From assembly GCA_964626755.1 (NCBI GenBank), contig CAZVGO010000004.1:186001-250000 (forward strand): 64,000 bases of DNA, in the 5' to 3' direction. Position 1 is the first letter of the stretch; the number at the start of each line of letters is the position of its first letter. Made by a program: the position numbers and the translations under genes. Origin of the DNA: JACDAV01 sp964626755. GTDB lineage: Bacteria > Chloroflexota > Limnocylindria > Limnocylindrales > CSP1-4. This document shows, one piece after another, positions 40,701-49,722 of the stretch. The notes beneath the pieces were generated by a model that made no database searches, was not told the origin of the DNA, and saw nothing but the letters and a program-made list of their open reading frames with translations.

Positions 40701-41141
40701 TCAGCCTCCGAAGAGTTCGAGCACGAACACCGGGATCTGTCGCTTCGTCTTCGCCTGGTAGTTCGCGTAGTCCGGATACGCCTCGACCGCACGCTTCCAC
40801 CAGACCGCCTTCTCGGCGCCCGTGACCTCGCGCGCCGTGTAGTCCCGCTTCGTGGCGCGGTCCTGGAGCTCCACGTGCGGGTTCGCCTTGAGGTTGTGGT
40901 ACCAGACCGGGTTCCGCGCGGCGCCGCCGAGGGACGCCACCACGGCATAGACGCCCGCGTGCTCGACCCGCATGAGTGCAGTCTTGCGGAGCTTGCCGGT
41001 CTTTGCTCCGACCGAGGTGAGGACGATCACGGGCATTCCCCGGAGCTCGCCGCCCAGCTCGCCGTTCGTCGACTCGTAGAGCTCGGCCTGCTTGCGGGCC
41101 CAGGCGGACTTGCTCGGCGCATAGGTGCCCTGGAGTGGCAT
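40701..41141 (-). CDS. nitroreductase/deazaflavin-dependent oxidoreductase family protein (DDN-like)
   Basis: 146 residues from ATG 41141. DDN family pattern: PVIVLTSVGAKTGKLRKTAL, VASLGGAARNPVWYHNLKAN, WWKRAVEAYPDYANYQAKTK and the end VFVLELF. Members bind F420 (or related flavins) and reduce nitro-aromatics, quinones or other electrophiles. A second member is at 57206. They suggest that the organism makes F420, but no biosynthesis gene is in the window. Its stop sits at the start of the FAD oxidoreductase gene. Confidence 0.88.
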   Translation of the reverse strand: MPLQGTYAPSKSAWARKQAELYESTNGELGGELRGMPVIVLTSVGAKTGKLRKTALMRVEHAGVYAVVASLGGAARNPVWYHNLKANPHVELQDRATKRDYTAREVTGAEKAVWWKRAVEAYPDYANYQAKTKRQIPVFVLELFGG

Positions 41142-41180
41142 GGCGAGATCGTATCCCGGGGCCCGGTTCCTCTGCCCCCC

Positions 41181-41321
41181 GTAAAGTGGACGCCACGCAT
41201 CCCGCAGTACATCGACGGCCCGGATCGCGAAGGTTCGAAGCGCGCCATGGAGGCCCTGTTGCAGATGACCAAGCTCGACTTCGCGAAGCTTCGGGAGGCC
41301 TACGAAGGCGTCACCGTCTGA
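41181..41321 (+). pseudogene. C-terminal remnant of a PhnB/VOC-type gene
   Basis: The frame 41181-41321 reads VKWTPRIPQYIDGPDREGSK, then RAMEALLQMTKLDFAKLREA, which matches the C-terminal tail typical of PhnB-like VOC proteins (lumping GPDPxxAxRVMxAMLxMxKxDIAAL). The upstream part of such a gene is absent, since the minus-strand DDN-like gene begins 40 bases away. No start codon precedes it. Most likely a leftover of a deleted gene. Confidence 0.55.
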
Positions 41322-41400
41322 CGCGTCGCCCTGGGGAACTTCACCGAGGGCCCGACAAGCTCCCGCGCTGCGTTTTGGCCGGCGCCTGCGTCGGTAGGGT

Positions 41401-41943
41401 GTGAACGTGACGAGGGAGGCACTCACGCAGGCACCCGAGGCGACGTGGGACGAGGTCGCGCAGCGCGTGACCGAGCACTACGAGCGCCGTGGTCGCGAGC
41501 TATGGGGCCTCGCCCGCCGCCTGGGAGCCTCCGACGAGCAGGCGGCCGACGTCGTCCAGGAGACGCACCTCCGGCTCTGGCGCGAGCTGACCGCGGGGAA
41601 GCCCATCGACGACATCGATGGCTGGACCTTCCGGGTGGCGTATCGCCTCGTCATGGACCAGCACCGGCTCCGGCGCCGGCTCCTGGAGTTCATTGCCCGC
41701 CCGACCGAGCATTCACCGCGCTCGATGACCCACGCGGTCGACGAGGCCCTGTCGCTGTGGCCGCTGGTCGACCGGCTGCCCGCCCGCGAGCGGGCAACCC
41801 TGTACCTCCGCTACCGCGCCGACCTCTCGTTCGAGCAGATCGGCGGGGTCATGGGCATCACGCCCGCCTCCGCTCGAACCTATGGCAGCCGCGGCACCGA
41901 ACGCCTCCGAGTGATGCTCGGAGAGGAGCGAGACGATGAATAG
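41401..41943 (+). CDS. ECF-type RNA polymerase sigma factor
   Basis: 180 residues from GTG 41401. Region 2 (about 20-90): YERRGRELWGLARRLGASDE, ADVVQETHLRLWRE, IDDIDGWTFRVAYRLVMDQH; region 4 (about 120-175): DRLPARERATLYLRYRADLS, FEQIGGVMGITPASARTYGS. Length is right for an ECF sigma. Its last eight bases overlap the start of the large membrane protein, the usual arrangement of sigma and anti-sigma genes. Confidence 0.88.
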   Translation: MNVTREALTQAPEATWDEVAQRVTEHYERRGRELWGLARRLGASDEQAADVVQETHLRLWRELTAGKPIDDIDGWTFRVAYRLVMDQHRLRRRLLEFIARPTEHSPRSMTHAVDEALSLWPLVDRLPARERATLYLRYRADLSFEQIGGVMGITPASARTYGSRGTERLRVMLGEERDDE

Positions 41944-43957
41944 CCAGGACATCGAGCGGCGACTCCGCCTGCCCGCACCGGACGAGCCCGCCGTCCTCCC
42001 GGCCCTCATCCTGCCCTCGAGGCCGTCTGCCGGTTTCGGCGCCGTCCGTGGCCGAGTTCGTGTCGGGGCGGCCGGACAGTCGACCGGGATCATGTCGCCG
42101 CGCCTCGCGCTGGCCCTTCTCGCCTTGGTGGTGGCGATGGTCGCGGCGATTGCCTCGGGGGCGTTGCGCCTGGAGCGGGTCCCGACGCCGCTCGACCCGG
42201 ACGGAACCTACACCGGCCGTGGCATCGAGATCACCTACCCGAAGGAGTGGGTCCGCCTGACGGCCGATGATCCGCTCAACGCGAGCGGCGCTTCCGTCGC
42301 GCTTATCGTCGCGAATGCGGACGTGGCCGGCTGCTCGGAGTCCGAGCTCCCGCCATCAACGCTTGGCGTCGCACAGCCGACGGAGGGCTCACCGGACGGT
42401 CCGGCCGTGCCGCAGTCCAACGGACCGGTCGAGGATCGGACGCTCGCCTGCCTCGTCGGCAAGTCGATGGCTCCCGGAACGATCCGGCTCGTCGTCAGCC
42501 AGGGGATCCCGCAGACAGTCGGCGTCGGCCCGATTGAGTCGTTCGACCCAAAGGACTGGGGCGGCATCGTTCCGGGCGTGAGCTACACGGGGGGCTTTGG
42601 GGGCTTCCTCGTCCCGAACGAGGTAGAGGGCTGGACGGAGTCCATCGACGGGATGCCCGCCAAGCTGGTCGTGACGGAGGGCCCGACCCCCATTGGCGCG
42701 GACGAGACACGAACGTGGGCTGTTGCCCAGCCGGGACGACTCGACGCGCCGTTGTTCATCCGGGCCACGTTGCGCGGCCCGGACATCGAGGCGTTGCGCC
42801 TCCAGGCGGACGCAGTCGCCCAATCCCTTCGGTTCGACGAGAAGCCGCCGGCCCTCGACGAGGCGCGTCGGGACGCCGCGCTGGCTCGGGCCATCGATAG
42901 CGTCGACCGGGAGTACCGCCAGTACCTCGGATCGAGAATGTTCGACTGCTTTCCTCGGACGGCGGGAGAGCGTGCCTTGCAGCTCGAGGACGGGCCCGGG
43001 GGTCGGCTGCCGAACCCCGTCGCCGTCACCTGTCGAACAACCGTGGAGCGCACCCCGATCCTGCTCTGGCGGGCGACCCTCTTCGTAGCCTGGCCGGCCA
43101 GAAACGGCTACCCAGCCGGGGAGTGGGGCTATGAGCTCTACTTCGGGGCGGAGGGACCGACCGCAGCCCAGGGCCAGCTCAGCGGGGAGGTGGCGTTCCC
43201 AGGGACTCGCGAGCTGCCGCCTCTGCTCACCGAACCGCTGATCATCCCGGTTGGCTCGATCGTCGAGCTGCTCCCGCCGGGCATCGACCAGGGCAGCGCT
43301 GCCTACCGGTCGATCTATGAGCGCCCGAATGCCGTGATCGGGGAGACCGTCGTCACTGATGGTCAGGCCGGACGCAGGTTCCTTGTCCTCGATGGTCCCC
43401 TGCTGAACGACGGAACGGACTGGTATCTCGTCGATACGGCCCAGGGAACGTTCCTCCCGTCGGGCCTTGCCTGGATCCCCGGAACCGACGGCGAGAGGCC
43501 GCTGCTCCGGGTCGTGGAGCCCTCGTGTCCGTCCGGCAAGGTAACGGTTGTGGACCTGCTCATCTTGATCCCCGAGGAGCGGCTCCAGTGTTTCGGGAAC
43601 ACTGAGATCACGCTCGATCCGGTGATGGCGTCGCTCGCTCCCGAGGACCAGGTCCGGGGCGTCGAAGGCACGCCGGCATGGCTTGCCCGAGACACCCGTT
43701 GGCGCCTCTTTGGGGCGGGCGGTGCGGAAGGGGTCGACGGGGCACTCCCCGTGGCGATCACGCCGGCGCTCGGCGACACGCTTCCGACGAACGTATGGCT
43801 CTCCGTCCGCGGCCACTTTGACGATGCCGCTGCATCCAGCTGCAGGCGGTCCTTCCCGGAGGAATGGGGGGTGCCCGACGAGCCACCGTCCATCCAAACG
43901 ATGAGGTGCCGCCAACTGTTTGTCGCCACAAGCCTGGAGCGGAGGGAAGCGCCGTGA
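41936..43957 (+). CDS. large single-span membrane protein, likely anti-sigma/sensor partner
   Basis: 673 residues from ATG 41936, overlapping the sigma gene. Residues 1-54 are cytoplasmic (MNSQDIERRLRLPAPDEPAV), 55-78 form a membrane helix (LALALLALVVAMVAAIASGAL), and ~590 residues lie outside, with many beta-strands and several cysteines. No known enzymatic motif. By position the short cytoplasmic part should hold the sigma factor and the outer part sense a surface signal; this is inference. It has no zinc-binding anti-sigma (ZAS) motif. Confidence 0.7.
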   Translation: MNSQDIERRLRLPAPDEPAVLPALILPSRPSAGFGAVRGRVRVGAAGQSTGIMSPRLALALLALVVAMVAAIASGALRLERVPTPLDPDGTYTGRGIEITYPKEWVRLTADDPLNASGASVALIVANADVAGCSESELPPSTLGVAQPTEGSPDGPAVPQSNGPVEDRTLACLVGKSMAPGTIRLVVSQGIPQTVGVGPIESFDPKDWGGIVPGVSYTGGFGGFLVPNEVEGWTESIDGMPAKLVVTEGPTPIGADETRTWAVAQPGRLDAPLFIRATLRGPDIEALRLQADAVAQSLRFDEKPPALDEARRDAALARAIDSVDREYRQYLGSRMFDCFPRTAGERALQLEDGPGGRLPNPVAVTCRTTVERTPILLWRATLFVAWPARNGYPAGEWGYELYFGAEGPTAAQGQLSGEVAFPGTRELPPLLTEPLIIPVGSIVELLPPGIDQGSAAYRSIYERPNAVIGETVVTDGQAGRRFLVLDGPLLNDGTDWYLVDTAQGTFLPSGLAWIPGTDGERPLLRVVEPSCPSGKVTVVDLLILIPEERLQCFGNTEITLDPVMASLAPEDQVRGVEGTPAWLARDTRWRLFGAGGAEGVDGALPVAITPALGDTLPTNVWLSVRGHFDDAAASSCRRSFPEEWGVPDEPPSIQTMRCRQLFVATSLERREAP

Positions 43958-44175
43958 GCGTTCGACGCAACGTCATTTCACCGGATGCACCGGCGACCTG
44001 GGCGGAGACGCTCACCGCGCTGGCCGGACAACATCGGGACCGGCGCGCCCTGGACATCGGAAACCGCTGGCCGCTCGCCCACGACTGCTCAGCCCGGCGC
44101 CGTAGCTCGCCGCGCCCTCCAGCTTCGGAAGTCGTCGCTCCCCGTCACGCGTTCTGCTGCCGGGCCCTCGCCTGA
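43954..44175 (+). CDS. doubtful small ORF
   Basis: A GTG overlapping the stop of the upstream gene (GTGA) opens a 73-codon frame. The first third (ISPDAPATWAETLTALAGQH) looks protein-like, but the rest is rich in Arg, Ser, Pro and Ala like the noise frames of this GC-rich sequence. It may be a small or decayed gene at the end of the sigma operon, or noncoding. Confidence 0.25.
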   Translation: MSVRRNVISPDAPATWAETLTALAGQHRDRRALDIGNRWPLAHDCSARRRSSPRPPASEVVAPRHAFCCRALA

Positions 44176-44185
44176 CGCCGCGGAT

Positions 44186-45475
44186 TCAGGGCGCCTGGCG
44201 TCGGGGAACGATTCGGGAGACCGTGTCGGCCTCCCAGTCGAGCACGAGCAGCTCACCGTCGGCATCGTGGCCGAAGCTGGACACCATTCCCGCCTCCAGG
44301 TCGGCCGACCAGTCCTCCCGGTCGACGACTTTGCCGTCGGCCAGGCGGAAGCTGCGGATCCAGCCCCGGCACCAGTCGGCGTAGAAGTAGTGGCCGGCGA
44401 GCTCGGGGATGGCGCTGCCCCGATAGACCTCGCCGCCGGTGATTGAGCATCCGCCGTCCGCGGCGCCGTGGCGGACCTCGAGGACCGGATTGGTGACGTC
44501 GCTGACCGCGCGCACGTCCGAGTAGCGGCCCGTGCCTTCGAACGTGGGCCAGCCGAAGTTCAGCCCGCCGTCGGCCAGCGGGGCCGCGTTGACCTCCTCG
44601 ACTCTCTCCTGGCCAACGTCCGCGATGTATGCGAGGCCGGTCGGCTCGTCGATGCTGAACCGCCACGGGTTGCGGAGCCCGAACCACCAGACTTCCGGCG
44701 CTCCCTCGAGGCCTGCCGGAGCCTGTCCCCCTGGCCCAAACGGGTTGCCGGCGGGAATCGCGTAGGGATCACCACCGTCGACGTCGATGCGGAGGATCGA
44801 GCCCGGCAGGCTCGCCGGGTTCTGGCCGTTGAGGCGGGCCTGGGCCGCGTCGCCGACCGAGAGGTAGAGCAGCCCGTCGGGGCCGAAGAGGACCGTGCCG
44901 CCGTTGTGGCGGACCATCGTCCGCTCCTTGTCGATCGTCACGAGGTCCTTGCGGGTGGCCGCGTCGAGAACGTTCGAATCTCCGCTGGCCTCGTACGAGG
45001 CGAGGACGTTGTCGTTGTTGGCCTTCGAGTGGTAGACGAACACGCGGGGATCGGTCGGGTAGTCGGGGTGAAAGGCGAATCCCAGCAGGCCCTGCTCGAT
45101 GCTGTAGTCGTTGACGACGCCACGCAGGTCCAGCACCAGCTCAACCGCACCACCCTCGGCGATCCGCCGGATGATGCCCCGCTGCTCGATCAGCCACAGG
45201 CTGCCGTCGTCCGGCCGGGCCTTGACATCGAGCGGGTTCTGGAGCCCCTTCGCCACCAACTGGAGGTCGAGTCCCAGCAGCGGCCTCGGCGTGGGCGACG
45301 GGGTGGGGGAGGGGGTCGGAGCTGGAGTCGGGCTCGGGGAAGCTGTCGGCACAGGCGACGCGCTGGCCGGGGGCTGCGGAACTGTCGATGACGGCGTCGT
45401 GGTCGGGGTGACGGCGGACGCACATCCGACGAGCAGGAGCAGGGCGGACGCCACGGCGGCTAGGGATCGGCGCAT
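44186..45475 (-). CDS. PQQ-dependent sugar dehydrogenase-like lipoprotein (GSDH/sorbosone type)
   Basis: 429 residues from ATG 45475. Lipoprotein signal ALLLLVGC (C18), a Ser/Pro/Thr repeat linker (SPSPTPAPTPSPTPSPTP) and a six-bladed propeller of the soluble glucose dehydrogenase family: GLQNPLDVKARPDDGSLWLI, GLLGFAFHPDYPTDPRVFVY, RHNGGTVLFGPDGLLYLSVG (with the catalytic-type histidine), WWFGLRNPWRFSIDEPTGL, and a late GGEVYRGSAIPELAGHYFYA. Expected to oxidise sugars at the outer face of the membrane with PQQ. No PQQ synthesis genes are nearby. Confidence 0.88.
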   Translation of the reverse strand: MRRSLAAVASALLLLVGCASAVTPTTTPSSTVPQPPASASPVPTASPSPTPAPTPSPTPSPTPRPLLGLDLQLVAKGLQNPLDVKARPDDGSLWLIEQRGIIRRIAEGGAVELVLDLRGVVNDYSIEQGLLGFAFHPDYPTDPRVFVYHSKANNDNVLASYEASGDSNVLDAATRKDLVTIDKERTMVRHNGGTVLFGPDGLLYLSVGDAAQARLNGQNPASLPGSILRIDVDGGDPYAIPAGNPFGPGGQAPAGLEGAPEVWWFGLRNPWRFSIDEPTGLAYIADVGQERVEEVNAAPLADGGLNFGWPTFEGTGRYSDVRAVSDVTNPVLEVRHGAADGGCSITGGEVYRGSAIPELAGHYFYADWCRGWIRSFRLADGKVVDREDWSADLEAGMVSSFGHDADGELLVLDWEADTVSRIVPRRQAP

Positions 45476-45531
45476 CAGCGTCACGGTGTCACAGCGATCA
45501 TCGCTGCGCAAACGCGGGTAGGCTTGAAGTC

Positions 45532-46515
45532 ATGAAGGCCGCAGTCCAGGAGCGGTACGGCAAACCGGCTGACGTCGTCACGGTCGAGGAGGTCGAACGC
45601 CCGGTCCCCTCAGACGATCAGGTCCTCATCCGCGTTGAGGCGGCGTCCGTCAACCGGGCCGACCTCGATGGCCTCGGCCCCAAGCCGGGCTTCATCCGCC
45701 CCTTCATCGGCCTGCGCGCACCGAGGAACCATCGCATGGGGATGGATGTCGCCGGCGTCGTCGAGTCTGTCGGAGGGAGCGTGACGCGGTTCAAGCCGGG
45801 GGACCCTGTCTTCGCCGACCTGTTGCCATTCGGGGCAGGCGCCTTCGCCGAGTACGCGTGCGCGCGCGAGAAGGCGTTCCTGCCGATCCCGGCCGGCATG
45901 AAATTCGAGGAGGCGGCCACCGTGCCGCACTCGGCGGTCCTCGCGCTCCAGGGGTTGCGCCTTCGCAAGGGTCGAACGCCGAAGCCCGGCGACAGGGTCC
46001 TCGTCGATGGTGCGTCGGGCAACGTCGGCCCATTTGCCGTCCAGATCGCGAAGTCGATGGGCGCGGAGGTCACTGGCGTCGCCAGCACAGACAAGTTGGA
46101 CTTCGTCCGATCGCTCGGCGCCGACCACGTGATCGACTACAAGAACGTGGACTACACGAAGACCGGGGAGCGGTACGACTGGATCGTCGACACCGATTCC
46201 CACCACTCGATCTTGAGCGTCCGGCGCGCCCTCAAACCGGGCGGCGCGTACGTCTCGCTCGGTGGGAACTCGGCGGGCATCCTCAGCGGCTTGGTGGTGG
46301 GGCCGCTGCTGTCGCTGTTCTCCGACAAGTGGACGGGCCTCATGATCTGGTGGAAGCCGTTCAAAGCGGAGGACGTGGCGACCGTGACGAACCTCATCGC
46401 GGCCGGCAAGGTCAAACCCGTGATCGACCGGCGCTACCCATTGAGCGAAGTCGTCGCGGCGCTCCGCTGGGTCGATGACGGCCATGCGAGGGGGAAGGTC
46501 ATCATCACCCCATGA
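45532..46515 (+). CDS. NAD(P)-dependent quinone oxidoreductase-like MDR protein
   Basis: 327 residues, medium-chain dehydrogenase/reductase without zinc ligands. Start MKAAVQERYGKPADVVTVEE, GROES-like part with RMGMDVAGVVESVGG, nucleotide-binding loop VLVDGASGNVGPFAVQIAKS, LGADHVIDYKNVDYTK, and YPLSEVVAALRWVDDGHARG at the end. Probably reduces quinones or enones with NADPH. Stand-alone, 57 bases downstream of the divergent dehydrogenase start. Confidence 0.9.
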   Translation: MKAAVQERYGKPADVVTVEEVERPVPSDDQVLIRVEAASVNRADLDGLGPKPGFIRPFIGLRAPRNHRMGMDVAGVVESVGGSVTRFKPGDPVFADLLPFGAGAFAEYACAREKAFLPIPAGMKFEEAATVPHSAVLALQGLRLRKGRTPKPGDRVLVDGASGNVGPFAVQIAKSMGAEVTGVASTDKLDFVRSLGADHVIDYKNVDYTKTGERYDWIVDTDSHHSILSVRRALKPGGAYVSLGGNSAGILSGLVVGPLLSLFSDKWTGLMIWWKPFKAEDVATVTNLIAAGKVKPVIDRRYPLSEVVAALRWVDDGHARGKVIITP

Positions 46516-46566
46516 CCGCCTATCTCTGCCGCCTGATCGGTGAAACGTCCCTACGAGCCATCTGTT

Positions 46567-49134
46567 CTACGGGTCGATGATGGTCGTGCTCCAGAGCACC
46601 GTGCTGTCCGGGGCGATGGCGACGATGCTCGCCGACGACGTGGTACTCGACTCTGGCTCGATGGCCAGCGCATAGGTCGTCCCATCCGAGCTGGCGACGA
46701 TCGCCCAGAACTCGGACCCGCGACGCTGAAGCGCCACCGGCCAGCCGGCACGCACTCGGCCATCCAGCCCGACCGCCACGATCGTCCCGCCGGTGGTCGC
46801 ATCACGAGGCTCCAGCGGCAGGTAGAGGGTGGCGTCCGGGCCAACCACGGGCAGACCGAGCAAAGGGCAGAACGCGTCTTCGCGGACGTACCGCGAGTCC
46901 CGCTTCGAGAATGGGGAGGCAGGCCGAAACGGCCAACCCGGCTTGACCTTCGGTGACGGGTCGAGCGCGAATGCAGCACCCTCGCCCCAGTCCAGGACAA
47001 ACATCGTTCCGTCCCCGGCAACGAGCGGTGCCATCGGGTTGCCCAAACTGCAGCCACCAACACTGCCGAAGTCCGCCCTCGAGGTCGGGAACTCTGCAGA
47101 CCTTCCCGCGACGGTCTTCGCCTGGGCATCGAACACGACGACGCGGCTCGCGCTTCGATCGAGCGAACCGACGGTCACGGCGACCCGCCCGTCCCTCCCC
47201 ACCGCGGGCCCGGAAGTCAGGCCGTCGAAAGCGACAGGCCAGCCTGCCGGCACTCCCGCGGGGTCCAGCGCGATGATCCGACTTGTCTCCTTCTCCCCCT
47301 CGCCCAACCCGCTGACGATCGAGGTCCCGTACGCGACTCCGTCTGGCCCGACCGTCCAGATGCAGCAGGGATCGAAGACAGGGACCTGGGCGCCACTCTT
47401 GCGTGAGCCATCGGCGGCGACGGTAGTGAGCTGGAACCCTGCGTATGGCTGGCCCTCCACGTCCAGGTCTCCGAACGGGACGAACTCGAGGAGAACCAGC
47501 TCATCACCCACCATCCGCTGCCCGGCGAAGCAGCACCCGACTTCGACCGGCCACCCTGGGAGCGGGACGCCGTGCGCGTCGAATGCGAAGGCGGCCACGG
47601 GGAGGTACATATTCCCCTCGCTCTCGAGCCAACAGACGGCGCGGACCGACCCGTCCTGGAGCGCGAACAGCGTGTGGCACGACGTTGAGCCCTGGGCCAC
47701 GACAGGCCAGCCTGGACGCAAACCCCCGTTGCCGTCGAGAAGCGCGAGAACTGAGCCCCTCGGCCGCGGGATCGACACCAGGAGGGTCCCATCCGGACCC
47801 GGTGCCATCAGTACCTGTTCGCCCATCTCCCGGGCAGATCCGTGGATCGGCACCTCCGCCGCTGGGGGCCCGCTCGGCGGCGTCTCGGTGTCGACGGCTA
47901 GTGGGACCGCGCTGACCTCCGGTTCATCGGCGTTGAGCTGGCCGGCGGAGTTGTAGCCCCAGCACTTGACCTCGCCGCCGCTCGTGATCGCGCAGGTGTG
48001 GTTGTCGCCGGCCGAAATCGCGGTGATGTCGCTCGCCAGGCCAACGACGCCGGCCGCGCCCGGCCTGGCCGTCGGAGTGGTCGTGCCGTTCCCGAGCTGT
48101 CCCTGCTCGTTGTAACCCCAGCATTCGACCGCACCGTCGCTCAGGAGCGCGCAGGTGTGCCGCCCGCCCGCGGCGATCGCACTGACGGGACCCCCGAGAC
48201 CCGAGACGTCGACGGGGGAGGGGACGCTGGACACGGACGTGCCGCTGTTCCCGAGCACCCCGTCGAAGTTGTTGCCCCAACACTTGACCGCCCCGCCGGT
48301 CAGCAGCGCACACGAGTGGTTCTGGCCCGCGGCGATTGCCCTGACACCGCTTCCGAGGCCGGTGACGCCGACCGGGACTGCGCTGCTGGCGTTCGGCGAG
48401 TCATTGCCGAGCTGGCCGAGGTTGTTGACACCCCAGCACTTCACCCCACCACCGCTCGTGAGCGCGCAAGCGTGGAGGCCGCCAACCGAGATCGCGCTGA
48501 TCCCGCGCGCGAGGCCGGTGACGTCGACCGGGGCGATGCTATCGGTCGTCGTGCCATTGCCGAGCTGACCGACGTTGTTGGCGCCCCAGCACTTGACCCC
48601 ACCGCCGCCCGTGATCGCGCAGCTCAGGCCGTCCACGTCCACGGCGAGGACGCCGCTCAACCCCACGACATCGGCAGGGACGGACCCGGTCGGAGCGTCG
48701 CTGCCGAGCTGGCCATAGCTGTCGTGGCCCCAACACTTGACACCGCCGCCGCCCGTGAGCGCGCAGGTGTAGCCGTTGCCGGCGCTGACCGCACTGACGC
48801 CGCCGGCCAAACCCCCGACGTCGACCGCGCCCGGGATGAACGTCTGGCTCGTCGTCGCGTTCCCGAGCTCGCCGGCATAGTTGGAGCCCCAGCATCTGAC
48901 CCCGCCGTCAGTCCTGAGCACGCACGTGTGACCGGAGCCTGCCGCGATTTGGACAACCCTTGGGGCGCCCCCTACCGGCGGCGTCGTTGGGACCGAGGTG
49001 GACGTCGGTGTTCCGGATGGTGGAGACGACGCGGTTGAGTTCGGGGTCGTGCTCGGGCTCGGGGTCGAGGCGCAGGCAAGGACAAGGAACCCGACGATGA
49101 TCGTCGCGGCGGCCCGCACGGCCGATGAGCGCAT
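46567..49134 (-). CDS. secreted lipoprotein fusing an RCC1 propeller to a PQQ-like propeller
   Basis: 855 residues. Signal MRSSAVRAAATIIVGFLVLA then C21. Residues about 60-405 are seven RCC1 repeats with the cysteine pair HTCALxxxGxVKCWG in nearly every blade. After a short linker, residues about 428-855 are a PQQ-like propeller that is clearly the same domain as lipoproteins A-C: GSAREMGEQVLMAPGPDGTL, GSVLALLDGNGGLRPGWPV, GRVRAGWPVALQRRGSEFWA and the end DSTVLWSTTIIDP. A double-propeller chimera made of the two main modules of the cluster at 21.6-34.8 kb. It is preceded by palindrome site C and separate from the main cluster by ~12 kb. Confidence 0.85.
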   Translation of the reverse strand: MRSSAVRAAATIIVGFLVLACASTPSPSTTPNSTASSPPSGTPTSTSVPTTPPVGGAPRVVQIAAGSGHTCVLRTDGGVRCWGSNYAGELGNATTSQTFIPGAVDVGGLAGGVSAVSAGNGYTCALTGGGGVKCWGHDSYGQLGSDAPTGSVPADVVGLSGVLAVDVDGLSCAITGGGGVKCWGANNVGQLGNGTTTDSIAPVDVTGLARGISAISVGGLHACALTSGGGVKCWGVNNLGQLGNDSPNASSAVPVGVTGLGSGVRAIAAGQNHSCALLTGGAVKCWGNNFDGVLGNSGTSVSSVPSPVDVSGLGGPVSAIAAGGRHTCALLSDGAVECWGYNEQGQLGNGTTTPTARPGAAGVVGLASDITAISAGDNHTCAITSGGEVKCWGYNSAGQLNADEPEVSAVPLAVDTETPPSGPPAAEVPIHGSAREMGEQVLMAPGPDGTLLVSIPRPRGSVLALLDGNGGLRPGWPVVAQGSTSCHTLFALQDGSVRAVCWLESEGNMYLPVAAFAFDAHGVPLPGWPVEVGCCFAGQRMVGDELVLLEFVPFGDLDVEGQPYAGFQLTTVAADGSRKSGAQVPVFDPCCIWTVGPDGVAYGTSIVSGLGEGEKETSRIIALDPAGVPAGWPVAFDGLTSGPAVGRDGRVAVTVGSLDRSASRVVVFDAQAKTVAGRSAEFPTSRADFGSVGGCSLGNPMAPLVAGDGTMFVLDWGEGAAFALDPSPKVKPGWPFRPASPFSKRDSRYVREDAFCPLLGLPVVGPDATLYLPLEPRDATTGGTIVAVGLDGRVRAGWPVALQRRGSEFWAIVASSDGTTYALAIEPESSTTSSASIVAIAPDSTVLWSTTIIDP

Positions 49135-49184
49135 TGGAGTCCCTCACGACGGTAGAAGCAGGAGAGACGCTCGGGGACGCCCGT

Positions 49185-49202
49185 TGTTGCGGAATGGCAA
49201 CG
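49185..49202 (-). promoter_or_regulatory. 18-bp palindrome, site C, before the RCC1/PQQ fusion gene
   Basis: On the minus strand CGTTGC-CATTCC-GCAACA, arms matching at 5 of 6 pairs, ending 50 bases before the ATG at 49134. Six bases further downstream GTC appears at the same place as in sites A and B. Confidence 0.6.
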
Positions 49203-49310
49203 GTTCAGCAGGTGCATGATGCGCTCCGCGTCAAATGTCGTTCACTACGCTGCCCGTTCGTCGTGCGGGCAGGAGGCGGGACTGGCCCGCCCGCCAGGAG
49301 GATCGCGACG

Positions 49311-49673
49311 ATGACCCAGTACCTCTTGTCCGTCCACGGTGGGAACGGCAAGGCCCCCGAGCCTATGACCGACGAACAGCTGCGCCGGGGCTACGAGCAG
49401 GTCGGGCAGCTCGAGGCGGAGATGAAGGCCGCCGGAGCCCTCGTCTTCGTCGGGCGCCTGCACGGGCCAGACCAGGCCCGCGTCGTGCGGCCTTCCAAGC
49501 GGCACGTCCGAACGACCGACGGGCCGTACGCCGAGACGAAGGAGGTCCTCGGCGGGTTCTACATCGTCGACGCGCCTGATCTCGAGACGGCCCTCGACTG
49601 GGCGTCGAAGGTCACCCTCGCGATCAACGCGCCGATCGAGGTCCGTCCCTTCATGGATTTGACCCCGCGCTAG
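49311..49673 (+). CDS. YCII-related (DGPF-type) protein
   Basis: 120 residues from ATG 49311, after AGGAGG. YCII/DGPF pattern: MTQYLLSVHGGNGK, GALVFVGRLHGPDQARVVRP, TTDGPYAETKEVLGGFYIVD, and the end IEVRPFMDL. Such proteins often go with ECF sigma factors or VOC enzymes. Enzymatic role unknown. Longer upstream frames run into the palindrome-containing leader and are not used. Confidence 0.9.
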   Translation: MTQYLLSVHGGNGKAPEPMTDEQLRRGYEQVGQLEAEMKAAGALVFVGRLHGPDQARVVRPSKRHVRTTDGPYAETKEVLGGFYIVDAPDLETALDWASKVTLAINAPIEVRPFMDLTPR

Positions 49674-49722
49674 CCTAAAGGGCCCCGGCGGCTCGGTAGT
49701 CGCGTCGACTATCCTGCCGCCG

